Positions 34,041 to 45,243 of a stretch of 64,000 nucleotides of DNA are shown here, in pieces. The notes below the pieces were generated by a model that had not been told where the DNA came from, made no database searches, and worked only from the letters and a program-made list of their open reading frames with translations. Each line of letters begins with the position of its first letter. The first letter of the stretch is position 1. A program made the position numbers and the translations under genes. This DNA comes from an uncultured Clostridium sp. (GTDB lineage Bacteria > Bacillota_A > Clostridia > TANB77 > CAG-508): contig CAOJZU010000008.1 of NCBI GenBank assembly GCA_948466265.1, forward strand, positions 1-64,000, written 5' to 3'.

Positions 34041-35158
34041 ATGAAAGCTATTATTGCCTGTGCAGGAACTGGGGGACACATTAACCCAGGTATTGCAATT
34101 GCAAATAAAATAAAAGAAGAAGAAAAAAATTCTGAAATTTTATTTATTGGTACAGATAGAGGATTAGAAAAGGATTTAGTTCCAAGAGCAGGCTATGAAC
34201 TTAGAACTATAGATGCATATGGGCTAAGTCCCAAAATTAGTATAGATAATTTTAAGAAAATAATTAAAACAATTAAAGGTATGTCTCAAGCAAAAAAAAT
34301 TATAAAAGATTTTAAACCAGATGTTGTAATTGGAACTCGGACGGTTATATATGTGGAGCGGTTATAACATCAGCAAATAAGCTTAAAATTCCAAGCATGC
34401 TTCATGAAAGCAATGCATTTCCAGGAAAAGCAGTAAAGATGCTTGCAAAGAAAACTGACACTATAATGGTTAGTTTCAAAGAGGCAGTTAATAGAATACC
34501 AAAGGCAAAAAGAGTAGTTATAACAGGAACTCCAACAAGAAAACTTAAAAGAAATTTGAGCTTATCTGAAAAAATAGCATTAAAAGAAAAATACAAATTA
34601 AATCCTGCAAAACCAGTTGTGTTAGTGTTTGGAGGAAGCCAAGGAGCAAAAGCTTTGAATGAGACTATAATTAGTCTAGCAAAATCAAAAGTTAATAAAG
34701 CTTATCAGATCTTGTTAGTTTCTGGAAAAAAACAATATGATTTTGTTAAAGAGGAGCTAAAAAAAGAAAGTTTAAATATAGATAGTTTAGATGGAATAAA
34801 AGTTGTCCCATACATATATGAGCTTCAAGAAGTAATTGATGCGTCAGAAATTATAATTTCAAGATCAGGAGCAATTACTGTAACAGAAATTGCAAACCTT
34901 GGAAAACCTTCTATACTTATTCCACTTCCAAATGTATCTCATAATCATCAGCAATATAATGCGGAGGTTTTAGAAAATGCAGGAGCCGCAAAAATCATTA
35001 AAAATGAAGAACTAAATGTACTTATTTTACATGAAAAAATTATGGAAATGTTAAGCAAAGATATGTTAGAAAAAATGGGCAGAGCAGCTAAAAGCGCCTC
35101 TATACAAAATGTAGAAGATAAAATTTATGAAGAAATAAAAATTTTATTAAAAAGGTAA
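34041..35158 (+). CDS. murG: UDP-GlcNAc lipid I transferase, contains 2 CGGN codons
   Basis: 371 residues; adds GlcNAc to lipid I at the inner membrane face. Glycine-rich loop GTGGHINPGIAIA, IGTDRGLE, the lipid-binding IGTGGYICGAVI, HESNAFPGKA, FGGSQGAKALN, SRSGAITVTEIANLGKPSILIPLP and NHQQYNAEVL. Two consecutive quadruplets, CGGA 34338 and CGGT 34342, encode the GG of GTGGY; both are invariant in MurG. The straddling CGG in GCG GTT at 34360 is normal. Fifteen bases after ftsW. Confidence 0.96.
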
Positions 35159-35167
35159 AACATAAAA

Positions 35168-37619
35168 ATGTGTAAAGAATTAAAAACAAAAGACGAGTAT
35201 AAAAACTTAAAAAAGGTTTCACTATATTTTTTGTCTTTTTTAATCCCGTTATTTGTAATTCTACGGAATATATATTTATTTAAAGGTATATCCATTTGGC
35301 GGAAATACCTTTATTCCTATTGATGTAAGTGATCAATATTTAACTTTTTTTAACTTTTTCAAAGATATATTTTTAGGGGGAAATAGTATTTTTTATTCTC
35401 TTACTAAAGCTACACGGAGGAGAAATGTATGGATTGTTTGCATATTATTTAGCAAGCCCATATAATCTTATCTTAATATTTTTTAGTAAAGACAATATGC
35501 CTATTGCATATAATCTTATTTTAATGCTTAAAATTGCAAGTTGTGGCATTACAATGTTTTACTATTTAAATAAGAATAAAGAAATAAAGTGGACAAACCT
35601 AATTTTTTCTACATGTTATGCTTTATCTAATTATATTATGATTTATGGATTTAATGTTATGTGGCTAGATGGCGTTATTCTTCTTCCAATAATGATAGCA
35701 GGTCTTGATGATTTAGTAAAATATAAAAATGTAAAACTTTATCGGAATTACTCTTAGCATAATTTTAATCACTAATTATTACATAGGTTTTATGGTATGT
35801 ATTTTTTCAGGTATCTACTTTATATATAAGATATTAGTAGAAGGAATAAAACCATTAAAACAAATACGGTGATAGAGTTAGGCTATTTATAATATTCTCT
35901 ATTATAGCAGTACTAATTGCTATGGTAATACTACTTCCTGCATATATTGGAATACAAAAAGGAAGAATAAATGATAGGTTGTCAGAGGTTGGATTTGATA
36001 CAAACTTTGAATTAAAAGAATTACCATCGAAATTCTTACCACGTTCATTCCAAATGAGAGATATTGGAAATACTGGACTTCCACCAGTATTTTGTGGAAG
36101 TATTATAAATATTTTAGTAATTTGTTTTTTTATTAATAAAAAAATTAAAATAAAAGAAAAAATTTTAACACTTGCTGTTTTTGTTATATTTTTTATAAGT
36201 TTTTATATGCAAAAAATTAATCTTCTTTGGACGCTTCGGAAATCTTCCAGCATTTTGGTTATATAGATATGCATTTTGTTTTATATTTATGTATATAATA
36301 ATTGCAAATAGGGGATTTGAAAGTATAGAATTTCGTGCTAAATTTTGGAAAGTTTTATTTGCTTTAGTTTTTATTTTAACAATTTCTGAAATTTGCATAA
36401 ATGATTCAGAAATAATGAAAAAAATCAGGATACAAATGAGTGAGATTAAGTTTGAAGATTATTCTACAAGTATTAATTTTGCAAATAATAAAAACAAAGA
36501 ATTAAGAGATATAGACAATTCACTTTATAGAGTGGAAGATAGAGAAAGATTTAATTCGAATGATGGTCTGAGTTTTGGAGTAAATACTATGAGTTTTTGT
36601 GGATCCACTTATTCAAGAAATTTACATGCATTTCTATATAACTTAGGATATTCTGGTCAGCATGTGACTATTGTTTCTGACTTTGGGAATACTATTGCTT
36701 CTGATATGCTTTTTGGAGTTAAGTATATATTAAATGCAAAAACAAATGACGCATATAAAGGATACGAAGAAAAGTATTTTGATGATACTACTGCTATGCT
36801 TAAAAATCCATATAGTCTGAATTTGGGGTTTGAAGTAGAAAGTATTGATTTAGATAAAACAAGTGGAACTAATCCGTTTGAGAATTTTAATAATATAGTA
36901 GAGAAATTTAGTGGAGTAGATGAAAAAATATATACTAAGCATATAGAGAAGATTTCACAAAGTTTGACAAATTTAAGCTTAGAAGAACAAATAATCTTTA
37001 GAAAATTAAATCAAAGAAAAGAAGCTTATCTTGAATATGAATTTGAAGCTGAAAAGTCAGAAAATGCATATTTATATATCCTACGGCGGAAATTTTGAAA
37101 ATGTAAATATATATGTAAATGGAAACTTATTAGAATATAAACCTACATGTAACTATAACAAAATGATACCACTTGGAAATGTGACAAAAGGAGAAAAATT
37201 AAAGGTAGTTCTTCAGCCTACATCAGATAGATTTGCGATTAGTAATATTTATTTGTATTATGAAAATATTGAAATTTTTAAAAAACATTATGATATTTTA
37301 AGTAAAAATCAAGTTAATTTAGTACAGATATCTGGGAGAAAATTTAAAGGAACATTTAAAACAGAAAATGATAAGACCTACATGGTTTTTTCTATTCCAT
37401 ATGATAAAGGATTTACAGCAATTGTTGATGGGAATAAAACAAATATTATAAATGTATCAGATGGATTTATGGGAATAGAAGTTTTGGGGAAACGGAGATC
37501 ATGTGATTAAATTAAGTTTTATTCCTGAAGGATTCGAAGCAGGGGCAATAATTAGTATATTTGGAATTTTTATGTTTATAATTTGGAATAAAATAAGCAG
37601 AAAAAATTTACTTGACTAA
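35168..37619 (+). CDS. YfhO family polytopic membrane protein, contains 7 CGGN codons
   Basis: About 814 residues: many hydrophobic helices over residues 20-430, an extracellular domain, and one helix at the C-terminus (GAIISIFGIFMFIIW). The pattern VYPFGGNTFIPIDVSDQY, GGEMYGLFAYY, NYYIGFM and LPAYIGIQ fits YfhO proteins, membrane glycosyltransferase-fold proteins linked to lipoteichoic acid or surface glycan decoration. +1 shifts: CGGA 35264, 35415, 35743, CGGT 35867, CGGA 36237, CGGC 37084 and CGGA 37493. The straddling CGG in GGC GGA at 35300 is read normally. It follows murG by nine bases. Substrate unknown. Confidence 0.82.
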
Positions 37620-37667
37620 TAAAAGTATATGCTATAAAATAGCAAAAAGAAATGGAGGTAATCCTAC

Positions 37668-39704
37668 GTGGCTGACAAATTAATTATTGTGGAATCACCA
37701 GCAAAAGCAAATACCATAAAGAAATTTTTAGGAGGAAATGTTAAGGTTGTTGCATCTATGGGGCATATAAGAGACCTTCCAAAATCAAAGCTTGGTGTAA
37801 ATATTGAAAATGATTTTGAACCTGAATATATAAATATTAGAGGAAAAGGAGATTTGATAAAGTCTCTTAAAAAGGAAGCAGGAAAAGCAAAAAAAGTGTA
37901 TCTCGCAACTGACCCTGACCGTGAAGGAGAAGCTATTGCATGGCATTTAGCACATATATTAAACTTAGATGAAAAAAGTCAAAATAGAGTTACATTTAAT
38001 GAAATCACAAAAAATGCAGTTCAAGAAGCAATAAAAAATCCAAGAACTCTTGATAAAAATCTAATAGATGCACAGCAAGCAAGAAGAGTATTAGATAGAA
38101 TAGTAGGATATCAAATAAGTCCACTTCTTTGGGCAAAAGTAAGGAAAGGACTATCTGCTCGGAAGAGTACAGTCTGTTGCTGTTAAATTAATTGTAGATA
38201 GGGAAGAAGAAATAGAGAAGTTTATACCCGAAGAATATTGGAATATTTATGCTAAACTTAGTAAAAATAAAAATACATTTGAAGCAAAATTTGTTGGTAA
38301 AAATCGGAAAGAAACAAGAACTAAAGAATGAAAAAGAAGTAAAAGAAATTCTAGATGTTATAGAAAAAGCAAAATTTATTGTAAAAGACATTAAAAAAAG
38401 TGAAAAGAAAAGAAGTCCAGCACCACCATTTACAACAAGTACAATGCAGCAGGAAGCTTCAAGAAAACTTCGGATTTACTTTAAAAAAGACAATGTCAGT
38501 TGCCCAAGGTCTTTATGAAGGACTAAAAATAGAAGGAAAAGGAAATATAGGACTTATTACTTACATGAGAACTGATTCTACAAGAATATCTGATGTAGCA
38601 AGAGCAGCTTCAAAAAAGCAGATAGAAGAAACCTATGGAAAGGAATATTATGAAAATAGATATTTTAAAACAAAGGCAGATTCTCAAGATGCACATGAAG
38701 CTATAAGACCGACATATGTGGAACTTGTGCCAGATAGTATAAAAAAAGACCTAACAAATGACCAATATAAATTATACAAATTAATATATAATAGGTTTTT
38801 AGCAAGTCAAATGTCAAATGCTATATTTGATACAGTAGCAGTAAGTATTGATTCTCGGAGAATATAATTTTAAAGCAAATGGACAAACTTTAAAATTTAA
38901 AGGATTTATGACACTTTATGTTGAAGGAAAAGAAGAAGAGGAAGAAAGAATACCAGAAGTTAGTATAAATGAAGAATTGAAAAAAGAAAAAATAGAACCA
39001 AAACAAAGTTTTACAGAGCCACCACCACGATATACAGAAGCAAGTTTAGTAAAAGCTCTTGAAGAAAAAGGAATAGGAAGACCAAGTACGTATTCTCCAA
39101 CAATCACTACTATATTAGAAAGAAGATACATTGAAAAGGAACAAAAGCAATTAGTTCCAACAGAACTTGGTAAAGTTGTAAATACACTTTTGATAAGTAG
39201 TTTTAAGGATATTGTTAATGTTGATTTTACAGCTGAAATTGAAAAAGATTTTGATGATATTGCAGAACGGAAAAGAAGAATGGAAAAAGACAATAAGAGA
39301 ATTTTATAAGCCATTTTCTATAGAACTTGAAAAAGCAAATAAGGAAATAGAACATATAAAAATAGAAGAAGAAGTAAGTGATGTTCCTTGTGATAAATGT
39401 GGAAGAATGATGGTTATTAAGTATGGAAGATATGGAAAATTCTTAGCATGCCCTCGGATATCCAGAATGTAAAAATGCAAAGCCAATAATTGAAACGGCA
39501 GGAGAAGCTTGCCCAAAATGTGGAGGAGCTCTTCAAATCAGGAAAAGCAAAAAAGGAAGAAAATTTTATATTTGCGAAAACAATAAAGAAGGTGGAAGTT
39601 GTGATTATATATCTTGGAATTTACCTTCAAAGGATAAGGAAAAAAGTGAGAATGATTCAAATAAAAAGAAAACACATAGGTCAAAAAAAGAGAAACAAGC
39701 TTAA
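37668..39704 (+). CDS. topA: DNA topoisomerase I, contains 6 CGGN codons
   Basis: About 676 residues; relaxes negative supercoils through a 5'-phosphotyrosine. Toprim domain [17 protein letters not shown] and [15 protein letters not shown], then [19 protein letters not shown], the catalytic [12 protein letters not shown] (tyrosine within), and DAHEAIRPT, followed by zinc-ribbon CxxC repeats ([23 protein letters not shown]). GTG start after GGAGG. +1 shifts at CGGA 38160 (LSAGRVQSVA, invariant), 38305, 38471 ([10 protein letters not shown]), 38856, 39268 (AEGKEEW) and 39455 (ACPGYPECK). Ends at TAA 39702. Confidence 0.95.
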
Positions 39705-39923
39705 TCAATAGGCTAATATTACAAAAACATTACAATAGAATTACAGTTGTATTACATTTGGCTTAAAAGTATTGACAATTAGTTAAAAAACTATAAAATA
39801 TAGATATGATATATTGATATTTGTAGAAAACGCGCAAAAAATGTAACTTACACAAAATTTTTCAAGTATGAAATGATTATAATTGTAAAATATAATAAAA
39901 AATAAGAAACGAAGGAGAAGAAA
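39705..39923 (+). promoter_or_regulatory. Leader of the type IV pilus operon
   Basis: 219 bases without a gene. TTGACA at 39772-39777 is followed by TATAAA (39792) and TATGAT (39805), neither at ideal spacing; a second A/T-rich TATAAT-like stretch lies near 39885. The RBS GAAGGAG precedes pilM. Confidence 0.35.
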
Positions 39924-41537
39924 ATGGCAAGCTGTTTAGGATTATATATAGAAGAAAATATCATTAAATATGCAAAACTGTCAAAGGATAAAGAAGTAAT
40001 TAAAATTGATTCATTTGGAATTAAATTTTATGACAGACTAAATGAAGCAATTGAACAGGTTATAGAAGAAACCTATAGTTACAAAACACCTATAAGTATA
40101 AATGCTTCTAATGAAAATTATAATTATTTCTACATTTTTAACTTATTAAATCCAAAAGATATGCATAGTTACATTAATACAGAATTTGATTCAATATGTT
40201 TTGAAAGAGATCTTAATGCAGAAACTTTTGAAACTAGATATGTATTAGTAGATGATTTAGAAGATAAGGAGAAGGTTAAAGCAATTCATATTTCGGCTAA
40301 TAGAGGCGAAATCATGAAGAGAACTGAGTTATTAAGTAAATATAGATTAACAGATATATCACCAATAGCACTTGATATATCAAATTTGCTTGAAATAAAT
40401 AAAACTGAAAATGTAGAAAATATTGCAATTGTCAATATAGAGAATGTTACAACAGTAACTTCAATAATTGGTCAAAAGATTTATGATATTAATGTAATAG
40501 ATAATGGAATAGGAGAAATTTTTTCAAGAATAAATAGTAAAGAAAATTCATTAGCTAAAGCATATGAAATATGTAAAAACTCAACAATATATACATCAGA
40601 AGGCAGAGAACTTCAATATGAAGAAAATGCGTATCTAGATGATATTATGCCAACACTATATAATATAGTTGGAAGAGTTAAAAAAATATTAAATGATAGT
40701 TTAAATAAAATAGACAAAATATATATCACAGGTATGGCATCTGTAATAAATAATATTGATATTTATTTCCAAGAATATTTAGAAGATGTAACATGTGAAA
40801 TACTTAAGCCATACTTTATAAAGTCAATTGGAACAGAAATAAATATAAAAGATTATATAGAAGTAAACTCAGCAATAGCACTTGCCCTTCAAGGATTAGG
40901 AGAAGGATTAAAGGGAATCAACTTTAAAAAAGATACTGTTTCATCTAAACTTCCAGGATGGCTTACACTGGATGTTGGAGGAAAATCTAAAGGACTTAGT
41001 GGAGGATTTGATTTTAGTCTTAAAGGAGAACTTGCTGAAAGTGAGAGAAGCTTAATAAAGGGTTCTGTTGGAGTTATAATGTTAATTGTAATATATATAG
41101 TACTATCAACATTCCTTTTTGGACAGATGGAGTCTAAATTAGATGAAGTTGCAGTAGAAGCAAATGCTGTTGAAACACAAAAAGTTGCAATGAATAATGA
41201 TAAAACAAAAGTTGATGAAAAAGCAGCAGAATATACAGAGCTTGTACAAAGTATACAAGAAAAAGCACAGATTGATACAGAAAGCAAAAGGCTAAAATAC
41301 TCTGTTCCAACATTATTACAAAAAATAATGAGCTCAATACCTGCTAATGTACAATTAACATCAATTAGAAATTCAGGAAATAAAGTTACAATTACAGCAC
41401 AATCAGATAGATATGAGCAACTAGGTATTTTCATTGCAAAATTAAACCAAGACGGAATACTAGTAAATGTTGTATCAGATACATCTACAAAACAAAATGA
41501 AGTTGTTACTGTTACAATAGAAGGAGAATTGCCATGA
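39924..41537 (+). CDS. PilM-PilN fusion, type IV pilus inner-membrane platform
   Basis: 537 residues. The first 330 or so form an actin-like PilM (starts CLGLYIEENIIKYAKLSK; nucleotide-fold blocks IAIVNIENVTTVTSI and IYITGMASVINNIDIYFQEYL). A linker rich in glycine and serine leads to a membrane helix (residues 378-398, GVIMLIVIYIVLSTFLFGQ) and a PilN-type coiled coil and ferredoxin-like domain (SIPANVQLTSIRNSGNKVTI). PilM and PilN are normally separate but bind each other, so a fusion is mechanistically sensible. No CGGN codons. It overlaps pilO by four bases. Confidence 0.82.
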   Translation: MASCLGLYIEENIIKYAKLSKDKEVIKIDSFGIKFYDRLNEAIEQVIEETYSYKTPISINASNENYNYFYIFNLLNPKDMHSYINTEFDSICFERDLNAETFETRYVLVDDLEDKEKVKAIHISANRGEIMKRTELLSKYRLTDISPIALDISNLLEINKTENVENIAIVNIENVTTVTSIIGQKIYDINVIDNGIGEIFSRINSKENSLAKAYEICKNSTIYTSEGRELQYEENAYLDDIMPTLYNIVGRVKKILNDSLNKIDKIYITGMASVINNIDIYFQEYLEDVTCEILKPYFIKSIGTEINIKDYIEVNSAIALALQGLGEGLKGINFKKDTVSSKLPGWLTLDVGGKSKGLSGGFDFSLKGELAESERSLIKGSVGVIMLIVIYIVLSTFLFGQMESKLDEVAVEANAVETQKVAMNNDKTKVDEKAAEYTELVQSIQEKAQIDTESKRLKYSVPTLLQKIMSSIPANVQLTSIRNSGNKVTITAQSDRYEQLGIFIAKLNQDGILVNVVSDTSTKQNEVVTVTIEGELP

Positions 41538-42223
41538 GAAAATTATTATTAACTTTTTTACTACTTATATTATTTGCAATATTTGGTGGAATGGTTGTAT
41601 CAGGATACACACTTGGAGATTTAACAATAGGTTATTCAATACAAGATATTATAGCAGAAAACAATAAACTTGATACACAAATTGCAACATTAGGAACAAA
41701 AATTGATACAGAATATCAAAGTGCAAAATCAGGATTAGATTCAAGCTTTAGAAAATTGCAAACAGAAAAACAAAATTATCAAGATATAATAGCATATAGT
41801 TCACAAGATGAATTAAATGCCGCAATTCAAACAGAAGAATATAAACTTGATTATTTATGGACAAAGATAGGTTCTTTTGCAACAGGCAATAATCTAGTAA
41901 TGAAGGCGGATTTGTCTCATGGTACTAGTGGAGTTAGTAATCAATATAATATCTCTTTTGTAGCAATTGGAGAATATATAGATATTTCAGAATTTGTATA
42001 TGCAATAGAAAAAGAGCCAACATTAGGATTTAGAATAGAAGAATTTGCATTAGTTCCATATTCTGAAGATACTTTGCAAGCAACATTCATAATTAAAAAT
42101 GTTGCAATAGATCCTGCATCTCTAAATGAATCAAGTACGGTTTCAAGTGGAACTGTTACTACAAATACAAAAAGTGATAGTGATATAGACGATACAAATG
42201 ACAATACTCAAAATGAACAATAA
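41534..42223 (+). CDS. pilO: PilO-like pilus assembly protein
   Basis: 229 residues: one N-terminal membrane helix (LLLTFLLLILFAIFGGMVVSG), a coiled coil (residues 40-85) and a ferredoxin-like domain whose FVAIGEYIDISEFVYAIEKE helix matches PilO. It dimerises with PilN in the alignment complex. The tail is low-complexity Ser/Thr/Asp. Translationally coupled to the previous gene. Confidence 0.75.
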   Translation: MRKLLLTFLLLILFAIFGGMVVSGYTLGDLTIGYSIQDIIAENNKLDTQIATLGTKIDTEYQSAKSGLDSSFRKLQTEKQNYQDIIAYSSQDELNAAIQTEEYKLDYLWTKIGSFATGNNLVMKADLSHGTSGVSNQYNISFVAIGEYIDISEFVYAIEKEPTLGFRIEEFALVPYSEDTLQATFIIKNVAIDPASLNESSTVSSGTVTTNTKSDSDIDDTNDNTQNEQ

Positions 42224-42241
42224 TAGAGGAGGTAAGATGCT

Positions 42242-42658
42242 ATGGTAAAATCAATTATAAAAGAAGTTATAATCATACTATTATTATTACTTGCAGTAGT
42301 TTTAGCATTAGGTGTATTATTTTATGATTATATTCCAAATAATAAGACAGTTCCAAGTGTTCAAGCGTATAAAACATCAGACAGTGTAAGTAGAGAAATT
42401 GCAGAACAAGTTACAGAAGACGCTCCAATACTTGTAACATATAGAGTTACAGAAGAAGATTTAAAAGAACTACAAAAGACAGAAACATATAAACCAGGAA
42501 AGGCAAATCCATTTTCAACTTATGAAGATCCTGAACCAGTTAACCAAGTTGATGAAAATGGAAATCCTATAGTAAATGGAGTGCAAGGAAATGTAGGAAC
42601 ATCTTCTGGGAATAGTAGTACAGGAAATACATTTTACAAGAATACAGGTACTAAATAG
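42242..42658 (+). CDS. Small membrane protein, PilP-like
   Basis: 138 residues with an N-terminal helix (IIILLLLLAVVLALGVLFYDYI), then an extracellular low-complexity region with the motif GKANPFSTYEDPE, reminiscent of the RNPF segment by which PilP contacts PilN/PilO. Assignment rests on position between pilO and the pilin gene and on that short motif. Good RBS GGAGG. Confidence 0.5.
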   Translation: MVKSIIKEVIIILLLLLAVVLALGVLFYDYIPNNKTVPSVQAYKTSDSVSREIAEQVTEDAPILVTYRVTEEDLKELQKTETYKPGKANPFSTYEDPEPVNQVDENGNPIVNGVQGNVGTSSGNSSTGNTFYKNTGTK

Positions 42659-42746
42659 AAAAAAGTGTTTAAGGGACACAAAAGAAAAAAGTGGTTATAT
42701 TTATTATTAAATATATACATTAAAATTTTATAAGGAGGAGTTTTTT

Positions 42747-43343
42747 ATGTTAAGACAAGAGAAAGGTATTACTTTGGTTGCACTAATTGTAACTATTATT
42801 ATCTTAATAATACTTGCAGGTGTATCTATTGCAACTTTAACAGGTGATCATGGAGCTCTTACAGAAGCACAGAATGCTAAAATATTAAATTCATATAATG
42901 GTGCCTCTGATCAAGCAAATCTTGCTTTTACAACTGTAAGATCAAAAATCATGGTAGAATCAGTAAAAGATTCAAACTATGACGCAAGAAAAGCAGCTGC
43001 AATTAATGGATTTATGAAGACTATGAAGGGCGATTTACCAGAAAAAAACGGATTTACATTTTATGTAGATAAAGACAATAAAGAAACAGTAGACGGAGTT
43101 CAAGTTGCTGCACCAATAATTTATATCAAATATTCAGATGCATCATTGAAAAAAGGTATAATTGATGCTGGAGTTGATGGAGACAATGCAAAACCTGCAC
43201 AACCAAGACAAAACGGTGCTGTTTATGCAACACTAACAATACGTGAACAATCAGTAAGTTATGCATTTAATACAGAACCACCAGCTGGAAATCCAGAATT
43301 CAAACATGATGTAGCTGAAATAGTAGATCCAGTTGCACCATAG
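42747..43343 (+). CDS. Major type IV prepilin
   Basis: 198 residues. Short leader ending in glycine (MLRQEKG), then the mature N-terminal methylation site and hydrophobic helix ITLVALIVTIIILIILAGVSIATL, with glutamate-5 replaced by alanine in this position as in several Clostridial pilins. The globular part is soluble and ends with proline-rich sequence. Strong RBS AAGGAGGAG and a following hairpin suggest high expression relative to the rest of the operon. Confidence 0.85.
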   Translation: MLRQEKGITLVALIVTIIILIILAGVSIATLTGDHGALTEAQNAKILNSYNGASDQANLAFTTVRSKIMVESVKDSNYDARKAAAINGFMKTMKGDLPEKNGFTFYVDKDNKETVDGVQVAAPIIYIKYSDASLKKGIIDAGVDGDNAKPAQPRQNGAVYATLTIREQSVSYAFNTEPPAGNPEFKHDVAEIVDPVAP

Positions 43344-43370
43344 TTAAAAATATAAAAACAAATAATATAA

Positions 43371-43408
43371 TAGCCATATGCGTGACAGAAATTTTGCGTG
43401 TATGGCTA
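43371..43408 (+). terminator. Attenuating hairpin after the pilin gene
   Basis: TAGCCATA pairs with TATGGCTA around a partly paired loop (GCGTG / TGCGTG region), 28 bases after the pilin stop, with no strong T tract. It may lower transcription into pilD. Confidence 0.4.
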
Positions 43409-43441
43409 ATATACTAAAAATAGTAATAAAAAGGAAATAAA

Positions 43442-44239
43442 ATGGATACATTTTTCTATATACTAATATTTGTAATTGGAACTTTATTTGGAAGTTTCTT
43501 TACACTTGCAATTTATAGAATACCAAACAAAGAAGATATATTATATAAACATTCATATTGTCCTAATTGTAATAATAAATTAGGATTTTTAGAGTTAATA
43601 CCTATTATTAGTTATATAGGATTAAAAGGAAAATGTGCTCATTGTGGACAAAAGATAAGAATAAGATACTTAGTTTTAGAAGTATTATCAGGATTAGTAT
43701 TTTTATGCTTTGCAATTTCACTTAATTTAAATTTAAACAATTTAGAAATATCAAAAATAATTACTTTCTTCTTTTATTCACTTTATTTTGTTACTCTTTT
43801 TATTATTGCAGGAATCGATAAAGAAAAAAATCTTATTGAGAAATCACTACTTCTATTCGGTGTGATTTTCGCAATTTGTTTTATGATATATGTATGTATA
43901 TCTCAAAAAATTGTTATATATACATATATTATACTTATGTTTATGATAGTGTTATTACTTACAATTGATAGCCTTATGCTAAAGAAAAAACTTACTGAAA
44001 ACTACACAATAGATATTTTGATTTTAAGTATGATAATGGTTGCATTTGGCGGAAGAGAAGTTTTCTATTACACAGTTTTTTTAACTTTAATTCTAATTGG
44101 AATTAGATTATGTATTGCAAAAGTAAGGACAAATAAAGAGCAAATGCAAGATAAAGAGATACAACTACCGATTGGATTTTATATGACAATTTGTAATATT
44201 TGCTTAATCATCATTTCAAATATGATACTTTTAATTTAA
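43442..44239 (+). CDS. pilD: Prepilin peptidase / N-methyltransferase PilD
   Basis: 265 residues, polytopic. The N-terminal cytoplasmic domain has the two zinc-binding CxxC pairs (CPNCNNK and CAHCGQK) and the entrance motif GSFFTLAIYRIP. Two membrane aspartates of the type IV peptidase are in AGIDKEKNLI and near TIDSLML. It cleaves and methylates the pilins of this operon. Normal length. Confidence 0.92.
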   Translation: MDTFFYILIFVIGTLFGSFFTLAIYRIPNKEDILYKHSYCPNCNNKLGFLELIPIISYIGLKGKCAHCGQKIRIRYLVLEVLSGLVFLCFAISLNLNLNNLEISKIITFFFYSLYFVTLFIIAGIDKEKNLIEKSLLLFGVIFAICFMIYVCISQKIVIYTYIILMFMIVLLLTIDSLMLKKKLTENYTIDILILSMIMVAFGGREVFYYTVFLTLILIGIRLCIAKVRTNKEQMQDKEIQLPIGFYMTICNICLIIISNMILLI

Positions 44240-44255
44240 AGGAGAATAGCTTAGG

Positions 44256-44753
44256 ATGAAAAAAAATAATGAAAGAGGATTTACAACAGTAGATATAAGT
44301 ATTGCGATGATAGTAGTTGCAATGTTTGTTACAATCATGGGTTCAGTATTTTACAATGTATATTTATCTTCAACAGAAGCAAAAAGAACAGCTACAGCTT
44401 TAAATTATGGTGTAGATATATTTGAACAAATAAGTAATGATACATTTACTTTTCAAGCACTTACTCCAAAGGAAGTATTGATTTCGTTATCAGAAGAATT
44501 AGGGATAGAAGAAATTAAAGAAACAGAAAATGGTGATGAAAAAATTGGGACAGGAAGAATTGGAACAAAAGGGGCATATAATATAAAACTTTCAATGACA
44601 GAACCTGTTACAGTTGAAGGAATAAAACCTATAAAGAAATTTAAATTAATAATAACATATAATGTTGCAGCAAAAAAGGAGCCTGAAACAATAGAACTTG
44701 AAAGAATAAAAACTATTACTAATAAATTAAAGACAGATGAGGAGGGCATATGA
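44256..44753 (+). CDS. Minor pseudopilin
   Basis: 165 residues with an N-terminal class III signal (NNERG then FTTVDISIAMIVVAMFVTIMGSVFY). The soluble part is small and acidic. Probably a minor pilin of the initiation complex; its stop overlaps the next start (ATGA). Confidence 0.75.
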   Translation: MKKNNERGFTTVDISIAMIVVAMFVTIMGSVFYNVYLSSTEAKRTATALNYGVDIFEQISNDTFTFQALTPKEVLISLSEELGIEEIKETENGDEKIGTGRIGTKGAYNIKLSMTEPVTVEGIKPIKKFKLIITYNVAAKKEPETIELERIKTITNKLKTDEEGI

Positions 44754-45217
44754 TAAACAATAGAGGGATAACAATGATTTCACTAATTATATATATAATA
44801 GTAATAACTTTTATACTTTCAGGTCTTACAGCAATCACTACCTCATTTTATAAAAATGTAAATGAAGTTGATCAGGGTTCAGAAAGTGCAGTTTCTTTTT
44901 CAAAGTTTAATATGTATTTTTTAAATGATATAAAAGAAGAAAAAGCAAAAATTGAAGATGTTACATCTAATGGGAAAAGTATAACGCTTTCTTTTACAAG
45001 AGGAAATAGTAAACAGACTGTAACTTATAAACTTTTATCGGGTAGCATTTATAGAGACAAAGTTAAAATTTGTGATAAGGTAAAAGATTTAAATATAGAT
45101 GCAGTTCCAGGTGGAACAAGTATCACAATTGATATTAATATTAGTGATTATGAAAAGACTACAACATATAAGGTAGAACCTAAGATAATAATTGAAAGCA
45201 CAGAAAGTGGGCTTTAA
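44750..45217 (+). CDS. Minor pseudopilin
   Basis: 155 residues with MINNRG, then ITMISLIIYIIVITFILSGL as prepilin signal and helix. The body is beta-rich (SKFNMYFLNDIKEEKAKIEDV, TYKLLSGSIYRDK), like PilW/PulJ minor pilins. Four-base overlap with the previous gene, GGAGG between it and pilB. Confidence 0.72.
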   Translation: MINNRGITMISLIIYIIVITFILSGLTAITTSFYKNVNEVDQGSESAVSFSKFNMYFLNDIKEEKAKIEDVTSNGKSITLSFTRGNSKQTVTYKLLSGSIYRDKVKICDKVKDLNIDAVPGGTSITIDINISDYEKTTTYKVEPKIIIESTESGL

Positions 45218-45243
45218 AATACAAAGGAGGAAAATAAAAAACT

